64,000 bases of DNA from CBDFGT01 sp965247225 (lineage in GTDB: Bacteria; Pseudomonadota; Alphaproteobacteria; Rhizobiales; Rhizobiaceae): the NCBI GenBank assembly GCA_965247225.1, contig CBDFGT010000009.1, positions 186,001 to 250,000 on the forward strand. The letters are read 5' to 3'. Positions 17,901 to 26,908 of this stretch are shown here, piece after piece. Position 1 is the stretch's first letter; every line of letters begins with the position of its first letter. The translations under genes were made by a program, and so were the position numbers. The notes beneath the pieces were generated by a model, which was not told the DNA's origin, ran no database searches, and was given only the letters and a program-made list of their open reading frames with translations.

Positions 17901-17927
17901 ATGATAAAACAGGGCTGCTACACATGA
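17901..17927 (+). CDS. Candidate 8-codon leader ORF (MIKQGCYT)
   Basis: ATG at 17901 sits seven bases after the strong GGGAGGA ribosome-binding sequence, and the frame ends after eight codons at TGA 17925-17927, overlapping the ATG of the binding-protein gene (17924) as ATGA. This predicts translation of a tiny peptide with re-initiation at the next gene. The alternative is that the binding-protein gene uses its own weaker CAGGG at 17910-17914. No evidence for a function of the peptide itself. Confidence 0.4.
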   Translation: MIKQGCYT

Positions 17928-18916
17928 AAAAAACCCTTTTGAGTTTCCTGGCTATGGCTGCAATGTCGGCAACGGCGCTTGCTGCAGATATCAAGCCGGC
18001 TATCATTTATGACTTGGGCGGAAAGTTCGACAAGTCTTTCAATGAAGCAGCATTCAATGGTGCCGAAAAATTCAAAAAAGATACCGGCATTGAATATCGT
18101 GAATTTGAAATCGCCAATGATGCGCAACGCGAACAGGCCCTGCGCAAGTTTGCAACCGACGGCAATAATCCGATTGTTGTGGCGGGTTTTTCCTGGGCTG
18201 CTGCGCTGGAAAAGGTTTCGGCGGAATTTCCGGATACAAAATTCACCATCATCGATATGGTCGTTGACAAGCCGAATGTAAAATCGGTCGTGTTCAAGGA
18301 GCAGGAAGGATCCTATCTTGTCGGCGTTCTGGCGGGTCTCGCCTCGAAAACCGGCAAGGTTGGTTTCGTAGGTGGTATGGACATTCCGCTGATCAAGCGT
18401 TTTTCCTGTGGTTATGCCGGTGGCGTGAAGTCCGTAAAGCCCGATGACACGGTGCTTCAGGCCATGACAGGAACAGATCCTTCGGCCTGGAATGATCCGG
18501 TCAAGGGTGGCGAAATTGCCAAGTCGCAGATCGATCAGGGTGCCGATGTTGTGTATCATGCGGCAGGCGGCACCGGTGTGGGTGTTCTCCAGGCCGTGGC
18601 AGATGCCGGCAAGCTCGGTATCGGTGTTGACAGCAACCAGAACGGCCTCCAGCCGGGCCATGTCCTGACATCGATGCTGAAGCGTGTCGACGTGGCTGTT
18701 TTCAACGCATTTGATTCCGTCAGGAACGACAAGTTCGAGGCAGGTATTTCTGTGCTCGGTCTGGCCGAGGGCGGTGTGGACTTTGCGATGGACGAAAACA
18801 ACAGGGCCCTGATTACCCCTGACATGCTGGCAGCCGTTGAGAAAGCCAAGGCTGATATCATTGCCGGGACTGTCAAGGTTCACGACTATATGTCGGACGA
18901 AGCCTGCCCTTACTGA
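17924..18916 (+). CDS. BMP-family nucleoside-binding lipoprotein/periplasmic protein of an ABC transporter
   Basis: Substrate-binding protein of 330 residues in the basic-membrane-protein (PnrA/BmpA-like) family, which binds purine or other nucleosides. Signal peptide MKKTLLSFLAMAAMSATALA is cut at AADIK; no lipobox Cys is seen, so it is probably soluble in the periplasm. Family motifs are YDLGGKFDKSFNEAAFNGAE, FKEQEGSYLVGVLAG, GFVGGMDIPLIKRF, and GGTGVGVLQAVAD. Nucleoside cargo is inferred from the linked cdd, deoA, upp, add and deoB. It precedes a terminator, which would make it more abundant than the other transporter subunits. Confidence 0.88.
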   Translation: MKKTLLSFLAMAAMSATALAADIKPAIIYDLGGKFDKSFNEAAFNGAEKFKKDTGIEYREFEIANDAQREQALRKFATDGNNPIVVAGFSWAAALEKVSAEFPDTKFTIIDMVVDKPNVKSVVFKEQEGSYLVGVLAGLASKTGKVGFVGGMDIPLIKRFSCGYAGGVKSVKPDDTVLQAMTGTDPSAWNDPVKGGEIAKSQIDQGADVVYHAAGGTGVGVLQAVADAGKLGIGVDSNQNGLQPGHVLTSMLKRVDVAVFNAFDSVRNDKFEAGISVLGLAEGGVDFAMDENNRALITPDMLAAVEKAKADIIAGTVKVHDYMSDEACPY

Positions 18917-18926
18917 CGTTCAGGGA

Positions 18927-18957
18927 AACCCGCCGGACAAAGCTGGCGGGTTTTTCC
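18927..18957 (+). terminator. Terminator after the binding-protein gene
   Basis: AACCCGCC pairs with GGCGGGTT across a ten-base loop and is followed by TTTTCC. Its place after the binding-protein gene and before the ATPase gene fits partial termination that lowers expression of the membrane components. Confidence 0.75.
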
Positions 18958-18967
18958 TTTTGCAATA

Positions 18968-19174
18968 TCAGTAATGCGGCGGCCTCGTGATGGACGGGGC
19001 ATCCATGGTCGTTTCTTCAAGTGACAAAAATCGTTCTGTCAGGCGGTCAAGCTTGCTGCGTATCTGGTCGACCATGCGCCATTGCTCCACCAGCTGTTCG
19101 GACAGATCCTCAATGGCGCGTGTCTGATGCGCAATCTGTTCTTCCAGTAAATCGATACGGTTGCGGTCCGTCAT
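18968..19174 (-). CDS. slyX: SlyX family protein
   Basis: A 68-residue coiled-coil protein (RIDLLEEQIAHQTRAIEDLS and LVEQWRMVDQIRSKLDRLTE) ending in the family hallmark PPHY. Function in the cell is unknown. It lies on the opposite strand inside the nucleoside-transporter gene series, between the binding protein and the ATPase, so it interrupts a continuous transcript or is read antisense to it. Confidence 0.85.
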   Translation of the reverse strand: MTDRNRIDLLEEQIAHQTRAIEDLSEQLVEQWRMVDQIRSKLDRLTERFLSLEETTMDAPSITRPPHY

Positions 19175-19340
19175 GCATATGTGTCCTTGTCCGGTTTTGG
19201 AGGTGTTCAGGCAGAACGACAGTCTCGGGTGCCTGTGGCAATGGTGCTGGACAAGCGCGATTGAAAATTGAACATTACCAGCAGCATCGTATCGCGCTGT
19301 CCCTGTCGGTATGACCTAATCTTTTTGAGCGTGGTTTGTC

Positions 19341-20876
19341 ATGAGCGAATTTGCAATTGAACTGAAAAACATCAACAAGAGTTTCGGTCCGGTCCACGCC
19401 AACAGGAATATTGATCTGCAGGTCAGGAAAGGCACCATTCACGGTATTATCGGAGAAAACGGTGCGGGCAAGTCCACATTGATGTCGATCCTCTACGGCT
19501 TTTATCAGGCCGACACGGGCGAAATTCACGTCGGTGGCAAAGCTGTGACGATCAGGGATCCGAATGTCGCTATCGCCATTGGCATCGGGATGGTGCACCA
19601 GCATTTCATGCTGGTTGAAAATTTTACGGTTCTGGAAAATGTCATGCTGGGTGCCGAAGGCAGCCAGATCCTCAACAAGGGCATTGCCCGTGCGCGCGGC
19701 GAACTGAAGCGCCTGGAAACCGAATATGAAATGGATGTCGATCCCGATGCGGTGATCGAGGACTTGCCGGTGGGCATCCAGCAGCGGGTCGAAATTCTCA
19801 AAGCCTTGTATCGCAGGGCCGATATTCTCATCCTGGATGAGCCGACAGGTGTGTTGACACCATCGGAGGCGGATCATCTTTTTCGTATTCTGGGCCAGTT
19901 GAAAGAACAGGGCAAGACCGTGATCCTGATCACGCACAAGCTGCGGGAAATCATGGCCATTACCGATGAGGTTTCCGTCATGCGCCGGGGTGCGATGATT
20001 GCCACGCGCGAGACCGCAAAAACCTCTGTGGAAGAACTGGCAGAGCTGATGGTAGGCCGGCGCGTGCTGCTGCAGGTGGACAAGGGCGAGGCGAAGCCGG
20101 GTGATGTAAAGCTGGCTGTCAAAAACCTCACGGTGCGCGACGCCCGCGGTGTCACAATGGTCGAGAATGTCTCTTTCCATCTGCGGGCCGGCGAAATTGT
20201 CGGTATTGCAGGTGTTGCAGGCAATGGACAGTCGGAGTTGCTGGAATGTCTCTCGGGCATGCGCAAGGCCGTATCCGGCACTGTGGATCTGAAGGGGGTT
20301 CCTGTTGATGTCACGGGCAAGGGTGATCCGGCAGACCTGCGCGAACGCCGGCTTGCCCATGTGCCGGAAGACCGCCATCATGTGGGCCTTGTCCTGAAAT
20401 TCGACGAAAGCGAAAATTCCATACTCGGCTATCATGACGATCCGCAATATCGACGCGGCATGCTGCTGAATATGGATGCCATTCGTGCCGATGCCATGGC
20501 AAAAATCGAGCAATATGATATCAGGCCACCCAATCCGCGTTTGAAAACCGCCAATTTTTCGGGAGGAAACCAGCAAAAAATCGTGCTGGCCCGCGAAATG
20601 GAACGCTCGCCCGATGTGCTGGTCATCGGTCAGCCAACCCGCGGCGTGGATGTTGGCGCGATCGAGTTCATTCACAAGCGCATCATCGAGATGCGCGACC
20701 AGGGCAAGGCCATCTTGCTGGTGTCTGTTGAGCTGGATGAGATCCGCGCGCTTTCGGACCGCATTCTGGTGATGTTTGCAGGTCGTGTAGTGGGCGAATG
20801 CGCACCGGATGCGACCGAAGGTGATATTGGCCTCTTGATGGCTGGCGTTGAAACCAAACTGGAGGCCGCCGAATGA
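19341..20876 (+). CDS. Nucleoside ABC transporter ATP-binding protein (two ABC domains)
   Basis: ATPase of 511 residues of the type found with BMP-family transporters. Domain 1 (about 5-240) has Walker A GENGAGKSTLMSI and Walker B DILILDEPTGVLTP but a degenerate signature (LPVGIQQRVEI). Domain 2 (about 255-500) has a degenerate Walker A (GVAGNGQSELLE) and an intact NFSGGNQQKIVLAREM. That asymmetry is normal for sugar/nucleoside ABC proteins. The protein ends KLEAAE, and its stop overlaps the next start as ATGA. That next gene is now a restriction enzyme, although the natural partner is the permease at 22142. Confidence 0.9.
   Translation: MSEFAIELKNINKSFGPVHANRNIDLQVRKGTIHGIIGENGAGKSTLMSILYGFYQADTGEIHVGGKAVTIRDPNVAIAIGIGMVHQHFMLVENFTVLENVMLGAEGSQILNKGIARARGELKRLETEYEMDVDPDAVIEDLPVGIQQRVEILKALYRRADILILDEPTGVLTPSEADHLFRILGQLKEQGKTVILITHKLREIMAITDEVSVMRRGAMIATRETAKTSVEELAELMVGRRVLLQVDKGEAKPGDVKLAVKNLTVRDARGVTMVENVSFHLRAGEIVGIAGVAGNGQSELLECLSGMRKAVSGTVDLKGVPVDVTGKGDPADLRERRLAHVPEDRHHVGLVLKFDESENSILGYHDDPQYRRGMLLNMDAIRADAMAKIEQYDIRPPNPRLKTANFSGGNQQKIVLAREMERSPDVLVIGQPTRGVDVGAIEFIHKRIIEMRDQGKAILLVSVELDEIRALSDRILVMFAGRVVGECAPDATEGDIGLLMAGVETKLEAAE
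20862..20876 (+). repeat. 15-bp direct repeat, left copy, at the junction of the R-M cassette
   Basis: GAGGCCGCCGAATGA covers the last codons and stop of the ATPase gene and the start codon of the restriction gene. An identical 15-mer lies at 22131-22145, 1269 bp (423 codons) away. The flanking bases differ on both sides, so the identity ends exactly at these limits. Confidence 0.95.
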
Positions 20877-21469
20877 AAGATGAAGGCGACCTGCCGGAAA
20901 TCATCAGGCAAAAATTTGAAATACTTAATTGGAGAAATGCGCTTGCAATTCTTGCGTCGGTGCACGAAGGAAACTTCAAGGAGGTGATAGACGTCCTTTC
21001 CGCATTTGAGCTTCTCCATAGCCAGATTTCAGTCGGCGGAGGTAATAAATCTTTGATGTCAATGTTTATTGACCAAAGATTGACCGCGCTCGGCTGGGTT
21101 GAAAAATCATTTGATACAAAAATTATTGTTGATGGCGTTGTAACGCCGTCACCAACGCATAAAGTTGATTGCTTCAAAGAAAGAATTGCACTTGAAATGG
21201 AGTGGAATAACAAGGATCCGTTTTTTGATCGCGACCTTAACAATTTCAGATTGCTGTATGATCTGCAGGTCATTGATGTGGGTATCATTGTTACACGTAC
21301 AACCGCACTCCAGGAAACGTTAAGAGTAGCGGGCCGTAGCCAAACAACCTATGGCATGGCAACGACACATTCCGAAAAGCTATATCCGAAGATACGTGGT
21401 GGCGGTGCAGGTGGTTGCCCTGTACTGGTTTTTGGAATCAAGCCGGAGGCTTATGTAGATGACCGATGA
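20873..21469 (+). CDS. BglII/BstYI-like type II restriction endonuclease
   Basis: A 198-residue protein close in size to BstYI and BglII (about 203 and 223). The catalytic region VDCFKERIALEMEWNNKDPF gives Asp99, Glu108 and Glu110, with the same spacing as the BglII active site (Asp84, Glu93, Gln95) but Glu in place of Gln. WNNKDPFFDRDLNNFRLLYD follows, as I recall for this family. It should cut foreign DNA lacking the partner methylation; a GATC-containing site is a family-based guess. Its start overlaps the ATPase stop (ATGA) and its end overlaps the methyltransferase by 11 nt. Base composition is much AT-richer than the flanks (24 G+C of 60 at 20881-20940). Confidence 0.8.
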   Translation: MKDEGDLPEIIRQKFEILNWRNALAILASVHEGNFKEVIDVLSAFELLHSQISVGGGNKSLMSMFIDQRLTALGWVEKSFDTKIIVDGVVTPSPTHKVDCFKERIALEMEWNNKDPFFDRDLNNFRLLYDLQVIDVGIIVTRTTALQETLRVAGRSQTTYGMATTHSEKLYPKIRGGGAGGCPVLVFGIKPEAYVDDR

Positions 21470-22145
21470 CCCGTTAGACACGATTGTTGACTTTGCAGCA
21501 AAGCTCGGCGGACGCAAGTTCAGGACGCTGATGGCCGACCCGCCATGGCGATTTGAAAACCGCACAGGTAAAATGGCGCCAGAGCACAAGCGCCTTAACC
21601 GCTATGGTACAATGTCAACTGAAGAAATATGTGCGCTGCCAGTTTCCGAGGTGATGGAAAAAACCGCGCATCTTTACCTTTGGACGCCAAATGCGCTCTT
21701 GCCTGATGCATTGAAGGTTATGGAGGCGTGGGGTTTTCACTATAAAACGAACCTTGTCTGGCATAAAATACGCAAGGATGGCGGTTCTGATGGCCGTGGC
21801 GTTGGCTTCTACTTCCGCAATGTAACAGAATTGATACTGTTTGGAGTTCGTGGCCCGGGAGCGAGAACTCTTGGTCCCGGTCGCACACAAGTAAATTTCC
21901 TGGCCAGCCGCAAACGTGAACATTCTCGCAAGCCCGACGAACAATATCACCTCATAGAGGCATGCTCACCCGGTCCGTATCTTGAAATGTTTGCGCGTGG
22001 AACCAGAACGGGCTGGAGCTATTGGGGCAACCAGGCAAATGATGAATATGAGCCAACATGGGATACATATTCACATAATTCTTCCACAGACAAGCAAGAG
22101 GTTGCCGGGTCAACAAATCCAGTCCACAACGAGGCCGCCGAATGA
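21459..22145 (+). CDS. MT-A70-family DNA adenine N6-methyltransferase (modification enzyme)
   Basis: A 228-residue SAM-dependent methyltransferase: catalytic motif MADPPWRFENRTGKM at residues 25-39, then YGTMSTEEICALPV, HLYLWTPNALLPDAL, HKIRKDGGSDGRGVGFYFRN and ELILFGVRGPG. It pairs with the overlapping endonuclease as the protective modification enzyme of a type II system. The last residues, EAAE, are encoded by the 15-bp duplicated junction and are identical to the C-terminus of the ATPase, so the native C-terminus may differ. Its stop overlaps the permease start (ATGA). Confidence 0.85.
   Translation: MTDDPLDTIVDFAAKLGGRKFRTLMADPPWRFENRTGKMAPEHKRLNRYGTMSTEEICALPVSEVMEKTAHLYLWTPNALLPDALKVMEAWGFHYKTNLVWHKIRKDGGSDGRGVGFYFRNVTELILFGVRGPGARTLGPGRTQVNFLASRKREHSRKPDEQYHLIEACSPGPYLEMFARGTRTGWSYWGNQANDEYEPTWDTYSHNSSTDKQEVAGSTNPVHNEAAE
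22131..22145 (+). repeat. 15-bp direct repeat, right copy, at the junction of the R-M cassette
   Basis: GAGGCCGCCGAATGA again, now forming the end of the methyltransferase gene and the ATG of the permease. Removing 20877-22145 would rejoin the ATPase stop and permease start as a normal ATGA overlap without any other change. Confidence 0.95.
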
Positions 22146-23275
22146 GCACCCCTTTTGCAAAATTGCCCGGTTGGGTCGAATATGGCGTCATTCCGCTGGT
22201 CAATCTTCTGGTGGCCTTTGTCGTTGCCGGTCTTGTTGTCCTGTTTGTCGGGGAAAATCCGTTCAGGGCAGCGTATCTGATGGTCAGCGGTGCCTTTGGT
22301 TCGGGCGAAGGTCTTGGCTTTACACTCTATTACGCCACGTACTTTATCTTCACCGGCCTTGCGGTGGCGGTCGCCTTCCATGCGGGCCTCTTTAATATAG
22401 GTGGCGAGGGGCAGGCCTATATTGGTGGTATCGGTGTTACACTGGCCTGCCTGCAATTTGACAGTACAATGCCCTGGTACATTGTCTTCCCGATTGCCAT
22501 TGCCGGCTCCGCACTGTTTGGAGCGGGCTGGGCGCTCATACCGGCCTGGCTGCAGGCCAGACGTGGCAGTCACATCGTCATCACCACCATCATGTTCAAT
22601 TACATTGCGTCCAGCCTGATGGTCTATCTTTTGACCAGAACCTTGAAGCCCATGGGGTCCATGGCACCGCAAACCCGCACCTTTGTCGAGGGCGGGCAAT
22701 TGCCGAAACTGGACTGGCTCATGGCCCTGTTTGGCTTGAACATCGGCAATGCGCCGTTCAATATTTCGTTCCTGCTGGCGCTTGCGGCCTGTCTTGGCGT
22801 TTTCATTCTGATCTGGCGTACAAGACTGGGATATGAAATCCGCACCATGGGCTTTTCGCCCGGTGCGGCCCGCTATGCAGGCATTTCAGAAAGCCGTATC
22901 ATTATCATCACCATGCTGATTTCCGGTGCGCTTGCGGGCATGATGGCGATAAACCCGATCATGGGCGACCAGTATCGCATGCAGCTGGAATTTGTCGGAG
23001 GCGCAGGCTTTGTCGGCATTGCCGTTGCCCTAATGGGCAGATCCCATCCGGCCGGCATCATTCCGGCGGCCATCCTGTTTGGTATGCTCTATCAGGGCGG
23101 AGCCGAGATTTCCTTTGAAATGCCCAATATTTCCCGTGACATGATCGTCATCATCCAGGGACTGGTCATTCTGTTTGCAGGCGCGCTGGAGCATATGTTC
23201 CGCCCGGCAATTGTCAGTGCCTGGCAGCGGCTGTTTGTCAGAAAACCGGCTGTTTCCCCCGTGTCAGGAGCATGA
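22142..23275 (+). CDS. Nucleoside ABC transporter permease, first subunit
   Basis: Membrane protein of 377 residues with about ten hydrophobic segments, of the branched-chain/ribose/nucleoside permease superfamily (NupP-like). Characteristic sequences are FHAGLFNIGGEGQAYIGGIG and MGFSPGAARYAGISESRIII, followed by VGGAGFVGIAVALMGR. Its ATG overlaps the stop of the gene before it, today the methyltransferase, and ancestrally in my reading the ATPase. The next permease starts two bases after its stop. Confidence 0.9.
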   Translation: MSTPFAKLPGWVEYGVIPLVNLLVAFVVAGLVVLFVGENPFRAAYLMVSGAFGSGEGLGFTLYYATYFIFTGLAVAVAFHAGLFNIGGEGQAYIGGIGVTLACLQFDSTMPWYIVFPIAIAGSALFGAGWALIPAWLQARRGSHIVITTIMFNYIASSLMVYLLTRTLKPMGSMAPQTRTFVEGGQLPKLDWLMALFGLNIGNAPFNISFLLALAACLGVFILIWRTRLGYEIRTMGFSPGAARYAGISESRIIIITMLISGALAGMMAINPIMGDQYRMQLEFVGGAGFVGIAVALMGRSHPAGIIPAAILFGMLYQGGAEISFEMPNISRDMIVIIQGLVILFAGALEHMFRPAIVSAWQRLFVRKPAVSPVSGA

Positions 23276-23276
23276 T

Positions 23277-24248
23277 ATGGAATATTTTGATACGATCATT
23301 GTCCTTCTCCAGTCGACAATCCGCCTTTCCGTACCCTTGATCCTGACCGCCCTTGCCGGTCTTTTTGCCGAGCGCTCCGGTGTGGTTGATATTGGTCTGG
23401 AAGGCAAAATGCTGGGAGCAGCCTTTGGTGGTGCTGCCGCTGCGGCTGTGTCCGGTTCGGCGGTCGCTGGTCTTGGTGCTGCTGTCCTTGTATCCGTCTG
23501 TCTGTCGCTTGTGCATGGCTATGCCTCCATCACGCAACGTGGCAACCAGATCGTATCGGGTGTTGCCATCAATTTCATTGCCTTTGGTGCAACTGTTATT
23601 CTCGGCCAGGCGTGGTTCAATCAGGGCGGGCGTACCCCGGCCTTGTCCGGTGATGCGCGGTTTTCTGTTATCGACCTGCCCTTTGCAGATATGGTGCAAG
23701 ACATTCCGGTTCTGGGCCAGATTTATTCCGGCCTGTTGTCCGGACACTATCTCATGACCTATGTCGCCTTTGCCATGGTTCCCTTCTCGTGGTGGGTTCT
23801 CTATCGCACACGGTTCGGCCTGCGGCTGCGCGCCGTGGGCGAAAATCCCGGTGCGGTGGATACAGCCGGTATTTCCGTTGTCTGGCTGCGCTATCGTGCC
23901 GTCATCTGCGGCGGCATTCTGTGCGGCTTTGCGGGCGCTTATCTGTCGCTCGCCATGAATGCCGGCTTCGTCAAGGGCATGAGTGCCGGCAAGGGGTATA
24001 TTGCGCTGGCCGCTCTGGTTTTTGCCAACTGGCGGCCAAAGAACATCCTCTATGCCTGCCTTCTTTTCGGTTTTCTCGATGCCCTGTCCATCCGCATGCA
24101 GGGCAATCCGCTGCCGTTCATAGGCCAGGTGCCGGTGCAGTTCATGCAGGCCCTTCCCTACATTCTCACCGTCATTCTTCTGGCCGGGTTCATCGGCAAG
24201 GCAAGCCCGCCAAAGGCATCCGGCACGCCCTATGTAAAGGAACGTTGA
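23277..24248 (+). CDS. Nucleoside ABC transporter permease, second subunit
   Basis: Membrane protein of 323 residues paired with the previous permease (NupQ-like). Family sequences: LFAERSGVVDIGLEGKMLGA, VSGVAINFIAFGAT, and LRLRAVGENPGAVDTAGIS. The start at 23277 follows CAGGAG by six bases; the longer open frame from 23175 overlaps the upstream gene and is not used. cdd begins one base after its stop. Confidence 0.9.
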   Translation: MEYFDTIIVLLQSTIRLSVPLILTALAGLFAERSGVVDIGLEGKMLGAAFGGAAAAAVSGSAVAGLGAAVLVSVCLSLVHGYASITQRGNQIVSGVAINFIAFGATVILGQAWFNQGGRTPALSGDARFSVIDLPFADMVQDIPVLGQIYSGLLSGHYLMTYVAFAMVPFSWWVLYRTRFGLRLRAVGENPGAVDTAGISVVWLRYRAVICGGILCGFAGAYLSLAMNAGFVKGMSAGKGYIALAALVFANWRPKNILYACLLFGFLDALSIRMQGNPLPFIGQVPVQFMQALPYILTVILLAGFIGKASPPKASGTPYVKER

Positions 24249-24249
24249 T

Positions 24250-24642
24250 ATGGCCAATGACCTCTTTCTGGCTGCAAGACAGGCCATGCGCCTGTGCCAC
24301 GCACCCTATTCCCGTTTTCCGGTGGGGGCGGCGATCCGCGCCGACGATGGCAAGGTCTACAGCGGGGCCAATATCGAAAACCTCGCCTTCCCGGAAGGCT
24401 GGTGTGCCGAAACCACGGCCATCAGCCACATGATCATGGGAGGCGCAAAAAAGATCGTCGAGATTGCCGTCATTGCCGAAAAGCTGGCGCTTTGCCCGCC
24501 ATGCGGTGGTTGCCGCCAGCGCATTCGTGAATTTGCCGACAGCAGCACACGGATTTATCTGTGTGATGAAACAGGTGTGGGCAAAACCATGACCATGAAC
24601 GAGTTGCTGCCGCACAGTTTCGATACGGATGTCATTGGCTGA
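24250..24642 (+). CDS. cdd: Cytidine deaminase
   Basis: Zinc enzyme that deaminates cytidine and deoxycytidine to uridine and deoxyuridine. The product has 130 residues. The zinc and proton-shuttle motifs are intact: GWCAETTAIS (Cys-x-Glu) and CPPCGGCRQRI (two further zinc Cys). It is in the transporter operon, so imported cytidine can enter salvage at once. Confidence 0.95.
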   Translation: MANDLFLAARQAMRLCHAPYSRFPVGAAIRADDGKVYSGANIENLAFPEGWCAETTAISHMIMGGAKKIVEIAVIAEKLALCPPCGGCRQRIREFADSSTRIYLCDETGVGKTMTMNELLPHSFDTDVIG

Positions 24643-24645
24643 TCA

Positions 24646-25948
<1,303 letters not shown>

Positions 25949-25965
<17 letters not shown>

Positions 25966-26485
25966 GAGAGCCGTCTTTCACGCTGAAAGACGGGATCTTG
26001 TTCAGGAAACTCATGCCGACCAATGTCGAGGACAGGGAATCGTCCTTCAGGACAAAGGTTTCCACATCGCGCACCTTCAGGGTGCCGATCTCGATACGGT
26101 CGAGAACAATACGGGCGGCTTTCGTTGTGCCATTGGCTGTGTTCGTTTCATATCTGAAATCCAGCCGGCTTGCCGGGATACCGATTTTTCGCGCCGTGGA
26201 TTCATTGATGACAACGTAAGTCGCACCTGTATCCACCAGGGCGTTGACCGTGCGGCCATTCAGCCGGAAATCGGCATGAAACTGTCCCGCATCATTCGCT
26301 GTGATCACATATTTGCCATGGGTCGACATTGTCGAAACAGCGACCGGGGAAGGCACGCCAGGGCTTTTTGACGCTCCGCTGATGGTCTCAGCCTTGCGCT
26401 CGCTTGTCAAAATGGCTGTCCTGTTGCCCATGAACACGGCGGATGTGCTGATCAGTCCAGCGATGAGTGCGATACGGAAAAACAT
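25949..26485 (-). CDS. Retropepsin-like aspartic protease, TIGR02281 type
   Basis: A 178-residue single-domain aspartic protease predicted to be membrane-anchored by MFFRIALIAGLISTSAVFMG, with the catalytic motif ALVDTGATYVVIN around residues 86-98 and AARIVLDRIEIG with VLLG-like GMSFL later. Retropepsin-like enzymes act as dimers. The substrate is unknown. GGAG lies eight bases before the start. Its 3' end overlaps deoA by 17 bp on the opposite strand. Confidence 0.8.
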
Positions 26486-26643
26486 GGTTCTATCTCCAGC
26501 ATATGTGCCGGAATGAAACCATGCTGGCCTTTAGGACTGTCAAACAGGATTGCTAAAATCCAATTTATCGGCCTTGTTTTGGTGCGCTTGGTAAATGTGC
26601 GGTGAAGGCAAAAAAGGCCGTCGGGCTTGCAAGTGTGTTCTTA

Positions 26644-26908
26644 TACCAACCTGCATAGATATTGACCTATTTCGCCGGATCGATTTTGATTTCCGGTTAG
26701 GAGAAAACCGCAGTGGGACCAAAAGGTCCAGCGAGGTTTTTCGACGACAGCCGGAGAGCAAAAGCGACCGGCCCTATGGGTGAGCCTGAGAAAGCCACCG
26801 GACTTTGTCGCAATCCTCGACCGATGCTTGTACATCGCTCTGCGGTTGCTTCGCGCCGGATGGCGCTCTCTGGCTCACGAAATAGGTCAATATCTATGCA
26901 GGTTGGTA
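26644..26908. mobile_element. MITE-like element with 31-bp perfect terminal inverted repeats
   Basis: A 265-bp unit starting TACCAACCTGCATAG at 26644. Its terminal repeats, 26644-26674 and 26878-26908, are exact reverse complements over 31 bp. It is bordered by TTA on both sides (26641-26643 and 26909-26911), consistent with a 3-bp target duplication. The right TTA is the stop codon of upp read on the minus strand. Inside I see no transposase, only short frames. A TACCAACCTGC sequence identical to the first 11 bases of the end recurs at 46444. Confidence 0.8.

Noticed and set aside
19275..20675. Minus-strand open frame of 466 residues opposite the nucleoside ABC ATPase
   Set aside because: Shadow frame; the plus strand has intact ABC motifs throughout.
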